DNA of 64,000 nt, from NCBI RefSeq assembly GCF_000472925.1, contig NZ_AXAS01000019.1, positions 1-64,000 of the forward strand, given 5' to 3'. Below, piece after piece: positions 23,311-31,339 of this stretch (its first letter is position 1; each line of letters opens with the position of its first letter). The position numbers and the translations under genes were made by a program. The stretch is from Bradyrhizobium sp. Ec3.3 (lineage in GTDB: Bacteria; Pseudomonadota; Alphaproteobacteria; Rhizobiales; Xanthobacteraceae). The notes beneath the pieces are model-generated. The model searched no databases. It was not told the DNA's origin and saw only the letters and a list, made by a program, of their open reading frames with translations.

Positions 23311-25199
23311 TGGCCCAGAGGATGTCTTCTTCCGCAGATGCGGAAGCTCAGGCGCGTGCTGCGCAGCTTTGGCTGGCGGCATCGCGCAATGCGCTCAACC
23401 GGTTGGTCCGCTGCCTGTTCGCCGAGCGTCTTCTTGTACCGGACGCATTATTGTGGTCGCGCGACGGCAACCAGGCATGGCTCCCGCTTTGGCAGTCACG
23501 GCGGGTCCTGCATTTCGCCGATCTGCGTCGTGCGCCTGCCGGAACATTGCAAAATCGTGGTTCTGTCGAAGTACTGGACGAGACCGGCGCTCGATTCCGG
23601 ATCGATGATCCCGCCGATCTCATCCGGGAGGTCGCGCCCGCCTTGGCGATCCCGCCTGCATCGGACGGCGTCCAGCACCTGATACGCGACGTCGAGGACA
23701 GCATGCGCAACGACGTTCTGGCGCGTCGTCACCGGGAGCAATGGAGCGAGGAACTGCGAGGGAAGGTCGTCGCGGCAGGCGCGCGAGGATTCCTCGCATA
23801 TCTGGCAAAGAGCCTGCCGCCGCATCTGGCGGCCATGACTCTCGATCAATGGGGCGCGTTGGAAGGTCACCCCTTCTATCCGACGTGGAAGGCCAAACCC
23901 GACCTGTCGCCTGAGGACGTCACGGCCTTGTCGCCTGAGTTCGGTGCTCGCGTGCGCGTTCGAATCGCAGCGCTACGCAGAGAATGGTCCTATGTGGAGA
24001 AGATGCCGCATGTTGGCAGCTATTCGGAATGGTTCGCTCAAAATTTCCCCGAGTTCTGGCGCGACTGGGCCGAAGGATTGAACAAACGTGGAAAGTCTCC
24101 CGAGGACTGGCTGCCCCTGCCTGTCCATATCTGGCACCTCGACAATTTCCTGCGCCGTGAATTCGCGGCTGAAATTTCTTCCGGAGTTTTCGACCCTGAT
24201 GGCCCAGAGGTCGTGACGCTGCCGTCAATGTCGTTCCGCACAATGCTGCCGGATACACAGGAACCGAGACCCTTTATCAAACTGCCGGTGGCGATCTGGA
24301 TGACCAGTGAACAGCGCACGCTGCAGGCCAAATCGATTCACATGGGGCCGCGTCTCAGCACCCTGATCTCCGATATTCTGTCGAAAGAGAGAGATATTTC
24401 TGACAGGTTGGAGATCTTTACCGAAGAGCTGGGTGCAATCCTGCACCATCCCGTAACGGGCGACGAGCATCCGGGCCGCTTTCTTTCGGTCGTCTACCGC
24501 AACTCGGACGCTCTCGCGCGAAATGATGGGCTGTTGCCGGTCACCGTCGCGTCACTCTTGACGGCAAGCCCCATCGACGGCCGCCCGCTCATTTGCGAAT
24601 TGATCGCGCGAGGCGGCGATGAAAGCGAAGCAGCGGTATCTGCGTTCTTCCGTGCCTATGTGGCGACTGTCCTCCGGCCGACGCTCGCCATGTATCTGCT
24701 TTATGGAATTGCCTTTGAGGCGCATCAGCAAAACAGCACGATCCTGTTCGATGAAACCGGCTGCCCGCGAAAGCTGCTGATCCGCGATTTCGGCGATGGC
24801 CGCAGTTTTACGCCGCTGCTCAGGGAGCGAGGGCATCACCTCAAGCCCTTCACTCGCACGGGGATCTTACCGACCACATTTGATGACGATATCAGTCTCG
24901 TGCGTTCGTTCGTCATCGACGCCTGCTTCGTTTGCCATCTTCATGAAGTCGCACTGTGCCTCGACGAACATTATGCACTGCCGGGCACAAACCTTTGGCG
25001 CATCTTGCGGGAGGAGACCGAGGTGGTTTTCGATGCACTCAGGTCGCGCACGTTGTCGGACGCGTTCTGGCAGGCGGAACGCAAGGCCTTTCTCGAGAGA
25101 CCCTGGCCGAGCCGCTCGGTGCTACGGATGCATCTGGAGCGCTATCGCGACTATCGCGTCGAGCACGAGCTGCCCAATCCAATGGCGGGAGCGGAATGA
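23310..25199 (+). CDS. IucA/IucC-family NIS siderophore synthetase
   Basis: The 629-residue protein has the motifs of NRPS-independent siderophore synthetases: EGHPFYPTWKAK (about 185-196) in the ATP-binding segment, KLPVAIWMTSEQRT (about 324-337), AFEAHQQN (about 468-475) and LLIRDFGDG (about 489-497). The C-terminal FhuF-like region has CFVCHLHEVALCL. These enzymes adenylate citrate or another carboxylate and couple it to an amine. Staphyloferrin B uses three such enzymes, while this locus has one. It may therefore act iteratively or make a simpler product. GGAGGAAGCG precedes the ATG, which overlaps the upstream TAA. The downstream ATGA overlap couples it to the exporter. Confidence 0.9.
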   Translation: MAQRMSSSADAEAQARAAQLWLAASRNALNRLVRCLFAERLLVPDALLWSRDGNQAWLPLWQSRRVLHFADLRRAPAGTLQNRGSVEVLDETGARFRIDDPADLIREVAPALAIPPASDGVQHLIRDVEDSMRNDVLARRHREQWSEELRGKVVAAGARGFLAYLAKSLPPHLAAMTLDQWGALEGHPFYPTWKAKPDLSPEDVTALSPEFGARVRVRIAALRREWSYVEKMPHVGSYSEWFAQNFPEFWRDWAEGLNKRGKSPEDWLPLPVHIWHLDNFLRREFAAEISSGVFDPDGPEVVTLPSMSFRTMLPDTQEPRPFIKLPVAIWMTSEQRTLQAKSIHMGPRLSTLISDILSKERDISDRLEIFTEELGAILHHPVTGDEHPGRFLSVVYRNSDALARNDGLLPVTVASLLTASPIDGRPLICELIARGGDESEAAVSAFFRAYVATVLRPTLAMYLLYGIAFEAHQQNSTILFDETGCPRKLLIRDFGDGRSFTPLLRERGHHLKPFTRTGILPTTFDDDISLVRSFVIDACFVCHLHEVALCLDEHYALPGTNLWRILREETEVVFDALRSRTLSDAFWQAERKAFLERPWPSRSVLRMHLERYRDYRVEHELPNPMAGAE

Positions 25200-26419
25200 C
25201 CAATGTTTCCGCCGCGGTTCGCGGTTTCGGACCCGTTTTTGTTTTGCTGTTCGGCCTGCAATTCATATCCATGGGGGCAATGGAAATGAGTGGCCCGTTC
25301 TGGCCGATCCAAATCAAAGTGTTGAGCTCCTCCGATAACGTCTTCGGATTGGCAAGCGTTGGTGTCTATGTTGGCCCGATGATCGGCATGTCACTGACCA
25401 GCGCCCTTTGGGGGAAAATCGGCGATCGTTACGGCAATCGGCTCATGATGGTTCGCGCTCTTGGCGGTCTGGCGGTCACGCAACTGCTTGTTGCTGCTGC
25501 GCAGGATGTCTGGACGATCGTGGCGCTACGTTTTTTGCAGGGCGCCTGCGCCGGCTATATCGCCCCGGCACAGGCCTATGGCGTGCAGATCACCGGCAGG
25601 AAGGATCGCGCGAGCCTCTTCGCCTGGCTTCAGATTGCCACCAATGTGGGCTCGCTGGGCGGAGCTTTCCTGGGCGGGCTCATTCTCGACCGTTTTCCCT
25701 TTGCCGCGGTGAATCTGACGGCCGGCGCAGTTTGTGCGCTGTGCGCTGTCATTGCCTGGTCGAGCTTGCCTGTACCGGCGCTGGGAACTGTTGCCAGCAA
25801 TCCCGGCGGCGCAGCTATCGCAAAACCTGCAGCGTCGACCCGTGTTCCGATCGCAGCTCTTCTTGGCTTAATGGGGATGCTCCTCGCGAGCCGCATGGTT
25901 CTGCAGGTTCCTTTCTCACTGTACATGACCGAGGCATTTGGCGCCCGGCATTGGGTCGCCGGCCTCACTTATGGGCTGCTGGCATGCGGCTTTGTCGTGG
26001 CCGCGCCCTTATGGGCGCGACTCTTCGAGAATCGCGCGCCATCCTATGTGCTGGGTGGGAACGTGCTCATTTCGGCCGCGTGTGCTTTGGTTACGCAACT
26101 GGCAGGCAGCACGGGCTCCGCTGCCGTATTCGCACTCCTGTATTTTATCTGGGGCGCGCTTCTTGGGGGAACGACGCCGGTCCTTCTCGCGCTCATTTCG
26201 GTAGCCGTGTCGAATGATCGGCAAGGTTCGGTTCTGGGCCTGGCGCAAGCTTCCCAGCAGATTGCTTCTGTGAGCGGCATCATCGCCGGCGTCGGCGTCA
26301 CGCAGCTCTTTGGTCTTGAAGCCGCGTTCCCGCTCGTCGCCACGCTTTACGCCTTGTCGTTCTTGTCGGCTCTCGGCATCTGGCTCAACACTGCGAACGC
26401 CGAAGGAAGCCGACCATGA
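25196..26419 (+). CDS. MFS transporter, probable siderophore exporter
   Basis: The 407-residue inner-membrane protein has about 12 hydrophobic segments and the MFS loop motif GKIGDRYGNRLMMV between helices 2 and 3. Further landmarks are FLQGACAGYIAPAQAYG in helix 4-5 and a second-half GLAQASQQIASVSG. It starts inside the NIS synthetase stop (ATGA) and overlaps the next gene by four bases. SbnD and other MFS proteins in NIS loci export the finished siderophore, and position makes that the likely role. ATG 25196 is chosen because all transmembrane segments lie downstream and upstream frame belongs to the synthetase. Confidence 0.82.
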   Translation: MTNVSAAVRGFGPVFVLLFGLQFISMGAMEMSGPFWPIQIKVLSSSDNVFGLASVGVYVGPMIGMSLTSALWGKIGDRYGNRLMMVRALGGLAVTQLLVAAAQDVWTIVALRFLQGACAGYIAPAQAYGVQITGRKDRASLFAWLQIATNVGSLGGAFLGGLILDRFPFAAVNLTAGAVCALCAVIAWSSLPVPALGTVASNPGGAAIAKPAASTRVPIAALLGLMGMLLASRMVLQVPFSLYMTEAFGARHWVAGLTYGLLACGFVVAAPLWARLFENRAPSYVLGGNVLISAACALVTQLAGSTGSAAVFALLYFIWGALLGGTTPVLLALISVAVSNDRQGSVLGLAQASQQIASVSGIIAGVGVTQLFGLEAAFPLVATLYALSFLSALGIWLNTANAEGSRP

Positions 26420-27585
26420 CGGAACATCGATCGCTGCTTCAAGCCGCGGCAAGGGTTCTTGTCCTGCTTGCTTTGCTTCCAACGGTGGCATTTGCCGGCG
26501 AGCCTGGTCAGACGCAGACACAGGCGCCGCTTACCCTGACTGATATCGCGGGCCGAGAGGTAACGATCAACGCGCCGGTCAAGCGCATGCTTCTGGGCGA
26601 AGGCCGGCAGCTTTATCTCATCGCCTCGCTGGAGCCGAACAATCCCTTGGCTCACGTGATTGCCTGGCGCAGCGATCTGATTGCGGCCGATCCGGCCACT
26701 TACGCGCAGTATCTCGAAGTGTTTCCCGAGTTGGCGAAGCTACCTTCCTTCAATGGGCAGGAGGACAGCCTGATCGACATCGAAGCGGCGATCATTCAGA
26801 AGCCTGATGTCGTGCTGCTTAACCTTGAAGCCATGGAGGCCAACAAGGACGCCAACTACATCGAGAAGCTCGCGGCCTTGAACATACCGGTCCTTTATAT
26901 CGATTTTCGCCATCGTCCCCTGGAAAATACCGAACCGACCATTCGGCTCCTGGGCAGAATCATGGGGCGCGAGGCGCGTGCGGAGGAGATTATCGCGTTC
27001 CGCCACCAGGCCATGGCCGCGGTTGCCAACGTCCTCGCCATCAAACAACCGAAACGCCCCAATGTGTTCGTCGAACGGATCGGTGGCTACTCGCAGGATT
27101 GCTGCCTGTCTTTCGGCGCGGAGAATTTCGGCAAATATGTCGAACTCGCCGGCGGCCACAATATCGGCAGCGATATCATTCCGTCGACCTTCGGGCAGAT
27201 CAGTCCCGAACAGGTCATCGTCGCAGATCCCGAACATGTGGTGGTTACCAGTGCCGACTGGAAAGCCTATGTGCCCGGCGGCCACTGGATTCCGTTGGGA
27301 CCAGGGGCAGGTCCTCGCGTAATCCGCAAGAAGCTCGAATGGTTCGTTGCTCGCGACGCCTATACCGGTATCGCGGCGAAGAAGACGCGAAATTTTCACG
27401 GCATTTGGCACCAGTTCTACAATAGCCCATATGAATTTGTCGCCGTCCAACAATTGGCGAAGTGGTTCCACCCCGACCTGTTTGCCGATCTGGACCCCAA
27501 TACGACATTTGCTGAATACCATCGCCGCTTCCTGCCCATAGGCTTCCGCCCCGGCTATAGCGTCAGCCTTTCGGACAGCCAGTGA
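26416..27585 (+). CDS. Periplasmic iron-siderophore binding protein (FecB/BtuF type)
   Basis: The 389-residue product starts with a signal peptide (AARVLVLLALLPTVAFA, then GEPG). The class III solute-binding fold follows, with LTDIAGREVTINAPVKRMLL, KPDVVLLNLEAM and FGQISPEQVIVADPEHVV. These are the landmarks of Peripla_BP_2 proteins for siderophores, haem or cobalamin. The final 90 residues (RNFHGIWHQFYNSPYEFVAV) are also family-typical. It couples by ATGA to both neighbours and supplies substrate to the FecCD permease that follows. It probably binds the ferric form of the siderophore made by the upstream genes. Confidence 0.85.
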   Translation: MTEHRSLLQAAARVLVLLALLPTVAFAGEPGQTQTQAPLTLTDIAGREVTINAPVKRMLLGEGRQLYLIASLEPNNPLAHVIAWRSDLIAADPATYAQYLEVFPELAKLPSFNGQEDSLIDIEAAIIQKPDVVLLNLEAMEANKDANYIEKLAALNIPVLYIDFRHRPLENTEPTIRLLGRIMGREARAEEIIAFRHQAMAAVANVLAIKQPKRPNVFVERIGGYSQDCCLSFGAENFGKYVELAGGHNIGSDIIPSTFGQISPEQVIVADPEHVVVTSADWKAYVPGGHWIPLGPGAGPRVIRKKLEWFVARDAYTGIAAKKTRNFHGIWHQFYNSPYEFVAVQQLAKWFHPDLFADLDPNTTFAEYHRRFLPIGFRPGYSVSLSDSQ

Positions 27586-28652
27586 TGACAGATGTCCACA
27601 CCGAAGCCCCGTCTTTAGCCGGACGCGACGCCTATCAAGCGCTCAGCGCCAGACGGTGGATCGTTCTCCTCATGCTGGTGGCCGGGGTTTGCATCGCATT
27701 GGTCGGCGACCTCTCGACGGGACCTGCAAGCTATGGGCTTGGAGAGGTTGTGCGTGCCCTCGTTCTGCCAGCAGAGGCGGATGCGCAGACGCGCGTCATT
27801 GTTTGGTCGATCCGCATGCCGGCGGCCCTCATGGGCGTCGTGGTCGGCGTTGCGCTTGCCATCGGCGGCGCTCAGATGCAGACCATCCTGAACAATCCGC
27901 TGGCGAGCCCATTCACGCTGGGCATTTCCGCCGGTGCAAGCTTCGGCGCTGCCCTGGCGCTTGCCTTCGGCATCGCGCTGGTTCCTATGGCGGGCGACTA
28001 CATCGTTGCGGCCAATGCTTTCGTCGTGGCCATGGCAACCGCCTTCCTGATCCATCTGGCCAGCCTGCGGCGTGGAGCCTCGATCCAGATGATCGTGCTT
28101 TTGGGCATAGCGCTGGTTTTCAGTTTCAATACGGCGCTCGCTATCACCCAGTATTTCGCGGCCGAGCAGGCAGTCGGGGCCATCGTCTTCTGGACCATGG
28201 GCAGCCTCACCAAGGCGACATGGCCCAAGCTTGTCATCACCGCGCTCGTTGTGGGTCTGACCTTGCCGGTCTTTCTTCGCCGCAGGTGGCAATTGACTGC
28301 CTTGCGTCTTGGCGAGGCGCGCGCGGCGAGCTTCGGCATTCCGGTGCGGCGACTTCGGCTCGAAACTCTGATCCTTGTTTCCCTCTTGTCGGCAATCCCC
28401 GTCGCGTTTGTCGGCACGATCGGTTTTATCGGTCTCGTAGGTCCGCACATCGCCCGCATGATGGTCGGTGAAGACCAGCGCTTCCTGCTGCCCGCGAGCG
28501 CACTGACTGGCGCGCTGATCATGTCGGTCAGCTCCATCCTGGCCAAGATCGCGGTGCCCGGCGCCGTCCTGCCGATCGGCATCGTCACCTCAGCGATCGG
28601 GTTGCCAATCTTCCTCTATCTGATCCTGAAAAGCGGAAGGGACATATGGTAG
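27582..28652 (+). CDS. FecCD-family iron-siderophore ABC permease
   Basis: The 356-residue inner-membrane protein is typical in length for FecCD/BtuC. Visible motifs are IRMPAALMGVVVGVALAIGG, QTILNNPLASPFTLGISAGA and GTIGFIGLVGPHIARMMVG, the last being the loop that contacts the ATPase. Only one permease gene is present, so it presumably forms a homodimer. The start overlaps the binding-protein stop by four bases, and the stop overlaps the ATPase gene by seven. Confidence 0.9.
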   Translation: MMTDVHTEAPSLAGRDAYQALSARRWIVLLMLVAGVCIALVGDLSTGPASYGLGEVVRALVLPAEADAQTRVIVWSIRMPAALMGVVVGVALAIGGAQMQTILNNPLASPFTLGISAGASFGAALALAFGIALVPMAGDYIVAANAFVVAMATAFLIHLASLRRGASIQMIVLLGIALVFSFNTALAITQYFAAEQAVGAIVFWTMGSLTKATWPKLVITALVVGLTLPVFLRRRWQLTALRLGEARAASFGIPVRRLRLETLILVSLLSAIPVAFVGTIGFIGLVGPHIARMMVGEDQRFLLPASALTGALIMSVSSILAKIAVPGAVLPIGIVTSAIGLPIFLYLILKSGRDIW

Positions 28653-29398
28653 TGCTGAGCACGCACCGCCTCGGCGCACGCTTCGGATCACGCCAGGTCC
28701 TGCGTGATGTGACGCTTCCGCCCTGCTACGGCGGCGAGGTGGTAGCCGTCATCGGACCGAATGCTGCGGGCAAGTCGACGCTGTTCCGGCGCCTGGCAAC
28801 CATTCTTCCGGGGCCCGGCGAGTGCCGGTTGGAAGGCGTGCGCGATGCAGATCGCGCCATCGCCTACATGCCTCAGGATCAATCGGCGAGCGCAGTGCTG
28901 ACTGTATTCGAATCCGTCCTTCTTGCGCGCAAGCAGGTTAGCGGCTGGCGTCTGGAGAGGTCTGATCTGGCGGCGGTGGACCAGGCGCTGGCAGCACTCG
29001 ATATCGGCGATCTTGCCAATGAGATCCTTTCCGAGCTGAGCGGTGGACAGCGCCAGCTCGTCGGGCTTGCCCAATGTCTCGTGCGCGAACCGCAGGTGCT
29101 GCTCTTGGACGAGCCGACCAGCGCACTGGACATGCACCGCCAGCTGGAAGCGATGCGGCAGGTGCGCAGCCTTGCGCATGACGGCGGTATGCTCGTGCTG
29201 ATCGCGCTGCACCATCTCGACCTGGCACTGAAATTCGCCGACAAGGTCGCTATCCTCTCTGATGGAACGTTGCACGATTTCGGCACGGCGGCCGGCGTCC
29301 TGACGCCGGAAAACCTTGCCGCAACCTTTCGCATTAGGGCCCGTGTCGAATCCTGCTCGCAGGGCAAGCCACATTTGATCGTCGACGACGCGATCTGA
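28646..29398 (+). CDS. Iron-siderophore ABC transporter ATPase (FecE/FhuC type)
   Basis: The 250-residue cytoplasmic protein has Walker A (IGPNAAGKSTLFRRLA), the signature LSGGQRQLVGLAQ, Walker B (QVLLLDEPTSALD) and the switch-region IALHHLDLALKFADKV. Composition and length match FecE/FhuC ATPases. It is the last gene of the siderophore operon and overlaps the permease by seven bases. No clear terminator is seen in the 230-base gap before the convergent AspT gene. Confidence 0.9.
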   Translation: MVVLSTHRLGARFGSRQVLRDVTLPPCYGGEVVAVIGPNAAGKSTLFRRLATILPGPGECRLEGVRDADRAIAYMPQDQSASAVLTVFESVLLARKQVSGWRLERSDLAAVDQALAALDIGDLANEILSELSGGQRQLVGLAQCLVREPQVLLLDEPTSALDMHRQLEAMRQVRSLAHDGGMLVLIALHHLDLALKFADKVAILSDGTLHDFGTAAGVLTPENLAATFRIRARVESCSQGKPHLIVDDAI

Positions 29399-29628
29399 CG
29401 CTCCGCGTGTCAGGGGCCGGCCAGGAGTCCATCTTTGCCAAGCTAGCGAAAGGCGCTTGGGCGGGCGGCACTGGCTTCGAAGTTTACTCGGACGACCTCT
29501 GCTTGGCTCCAGCTAGCTCAAACTGGCCCATGATGGATTGAACCGGGATATCTCGAAAAGGCAGCCGTAGCACTAGTGATGCGACGCTGAATGTCCCTTC
29601 CCAACACATAGGTTGTCCCGTGTCGGCC

Positions 29629-31323
29629 TCAGGCCGCGAACACAACGACCATGACCGAGCCCCAGGTCGTGAGCAGGATGTTCGCGATAGGATAGGCCGG
29701 CGTATAGCCGAGTACGGGCACCGGGCTTCCCGATCGCTCCTGGAGGGCGGCCATTGCCGCCGTTACCGTTTGCGCCCCGGTCAACCCGCCGAGCAGAAGG
29801 ATTGGGTTCATGCGCAAGACGAAATGACCGAAGCAGAATCCGACGATCTGCGGCAGCAGGGTCACGACCATGCCGCCGAGCAGCAGGCCGATGCCCGATT
29901 CCCGCAAGGCGGAGAGGAAGATCGGCCCCGCATGGATCCCCGTGAGCCCGACAAATGCGGCCAGTCCGAGTGACGTCATCAGGCTGATGGCGCCGTCCGG
30001 AATCCGGCCGAAGCGCGGATTGAGCGTGCGGAGGTAGCCGACCAGAAGCCCGGCAAGCAGCGTGCCGACGCTTGTGCTCAGCGCGATCTTGATGCTGCCG
30101 ACAGGAAAACTCACGAGAACGCCAAAGATGCCGCCGAAGAAGATGGCGAGCCCCAGCACCACGAAATCGATGCTTGTGCTGGGGGCCACGATGACGCCGA
30201 TATTCTTCGCCGCGTTCTCCACGACCGGCTCGGGGCCGACGATGCGCAGCAAGTCGCCACGCTGCAGGATGATGCCGGGAGCAATCGGAAGCTCCTGGCC
30301 GCCCCGGCTCAACGAGCGCAAATAGAGGCCGCGAGTCCAGTCCTGCTGCGAGGCCTCCTGCAGGTTCATGCCCGCGAGCTTGGCATCGATCAGGAAGGCG
30401 TCAGCGGAGATCAAGGGAATGTCGAGCAGCCCTCTGTCCTCGACCTCCTCGGCGCGGGAGCCGATCAGTTCCACGATGATCTGGCGCGGCGCCGATATCG
30501 TGATGACGTCGCCTGGCGCGAGGATGGTGCCGGGCTCCGCCTGGAGAATGCGTTCTCCACGGCGGATCCGATGGATGAACGCGCGGTACTCGGGCAGGCG
30601 GGCTTCGGCGGCCGCGACGGTCAATCCGGCGAGGGGAGAGTGCTCGTCCAGCCGATAGGCACGCAGCTCGAATTTTCGCCACGCGGATGCCAGACCCGGC
30701 TTGGTGCGGGTCATTCCCAGCGACTGCTCGAGCTTGAGCGCCTCTTTCCGCAGATCGATCTTCAGGAGCGCCGGCGCGATCATCGTGCAGAACGTGATCA
30801 CGCCCGCATAGCCGAAGATGTAGCAGACCGCGTCAGCGACCGCGATGTGCGAGACATACAGGGCCCGCTGCGCCTCCGGCGCCGAAAGTCCGTTGACCGC
30901 GTCGGTCGCCGTTCCCATCGCAGCGCTTTGACTGAGCGCCCCCGACATCAGCCCTGCCGCAAGGCCGGGATCGAGCCCGAGTATCCTCCCCACGACAATT
31001 GCGGCCGCAAGGCCGGTGAGACACACGACGACGGCGAGCAGCATCGGCTTCAGCCCGTCGCGCTTCATCGCCTGCACGAATTGCGGACCGACGGAATAGC
31101 CGACCCCGAACAGAAACAGCAGAAACAGGAAGGATTTGGTCATGCTGGAAACGGGCACATGCGCGAAGTCGCCGACCACCAGGCCGGCGAACAACGAGCC
31201 TGTGACCGGGCCGAGACTGAAGGCGCCGATCTTGAAGCTTCCGATCCAGTAGCCTGCGGCGATCACCAGGAACAGCGCGAGCTCCGGATAACGGACGAGA
31301 AACTGCTCCAGCCAGGTCAGCAT
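29629..31323 (-). CDS. AspT-like (AAE family) exchanger, second gene of pair
   Basis: The 564-residue inner-membrane protein has two hydrophobic halves of about five helices each around two TrkA-C-like cytoplasmic domains (YRLDEHSPLAGLTVAAAEAR, then LLRIVGPEPVV). It shares FLFLLFLFGVGYSVGPQFV and GPIFLSALRESGIGLLLGG with the neighbouring gene. AspT of Tetragenococcus exchanges aspartate for alanine electrogenically. Here aspartate decarboxylase is divergently encoded, which supports the same substrates. It starts 16 bases after the 31340-33031 gene, so the two form an operon. Two paralogues might form a heteromer or differ in substrate; succinate/YidE-like exchange is an alternative. Confidence 0.8.
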   Translation of the reverse strand: MLTWLEQFLVRYPELALFLVIAAGYWIGSFKIGAFSLGPVTGSLFAGLVVGDFAHVPVSSMTKSFLFLLFLFGVGYSVGPQFVQAMKRDGLKPMLLAVVVCLTGLAAAIVVGRILGLDPGLAAGLMSGALSQSAAMGTATDAVNGLSAPEAQRALYVSHIAVADAVCYIFGYAGVITFCTMIAPALLKIDLRKEALKLEQSLGMTRTKPGLASAWRKFELRAYRLDEHSPLAGLTVAAAEARLPEYRAFIHRIRRGERILQAEPGTILAPGDVITISAPRQIIVELIGSRAEEVEDRGLLDIPLISADAFLIDAKLAGMNLQEASQQDWTRGLYLRSLSRGGQELPIAPGIILQRGDLLRIVGPEPVVENAAKNIGVIVAPSTSIDFVVLGLAIFFGGIFGVLVSFPVGSIKIALSTSVGTLLAGLLVGYLRTLNPRFGRIPDGAISLMTSLGLAAFVGLTGIHAGPIFLSALRESGIGLLLGGMVVTLLPQIVGFCFGHFVLRMNPILLLGGLTGAQTVTAAMAALQERSGSPVPVLGYTPAYPIANILLTTWGSVMVVVFAA

Positions 31324-31339
31324 CTCCAGCAGCCGATTT

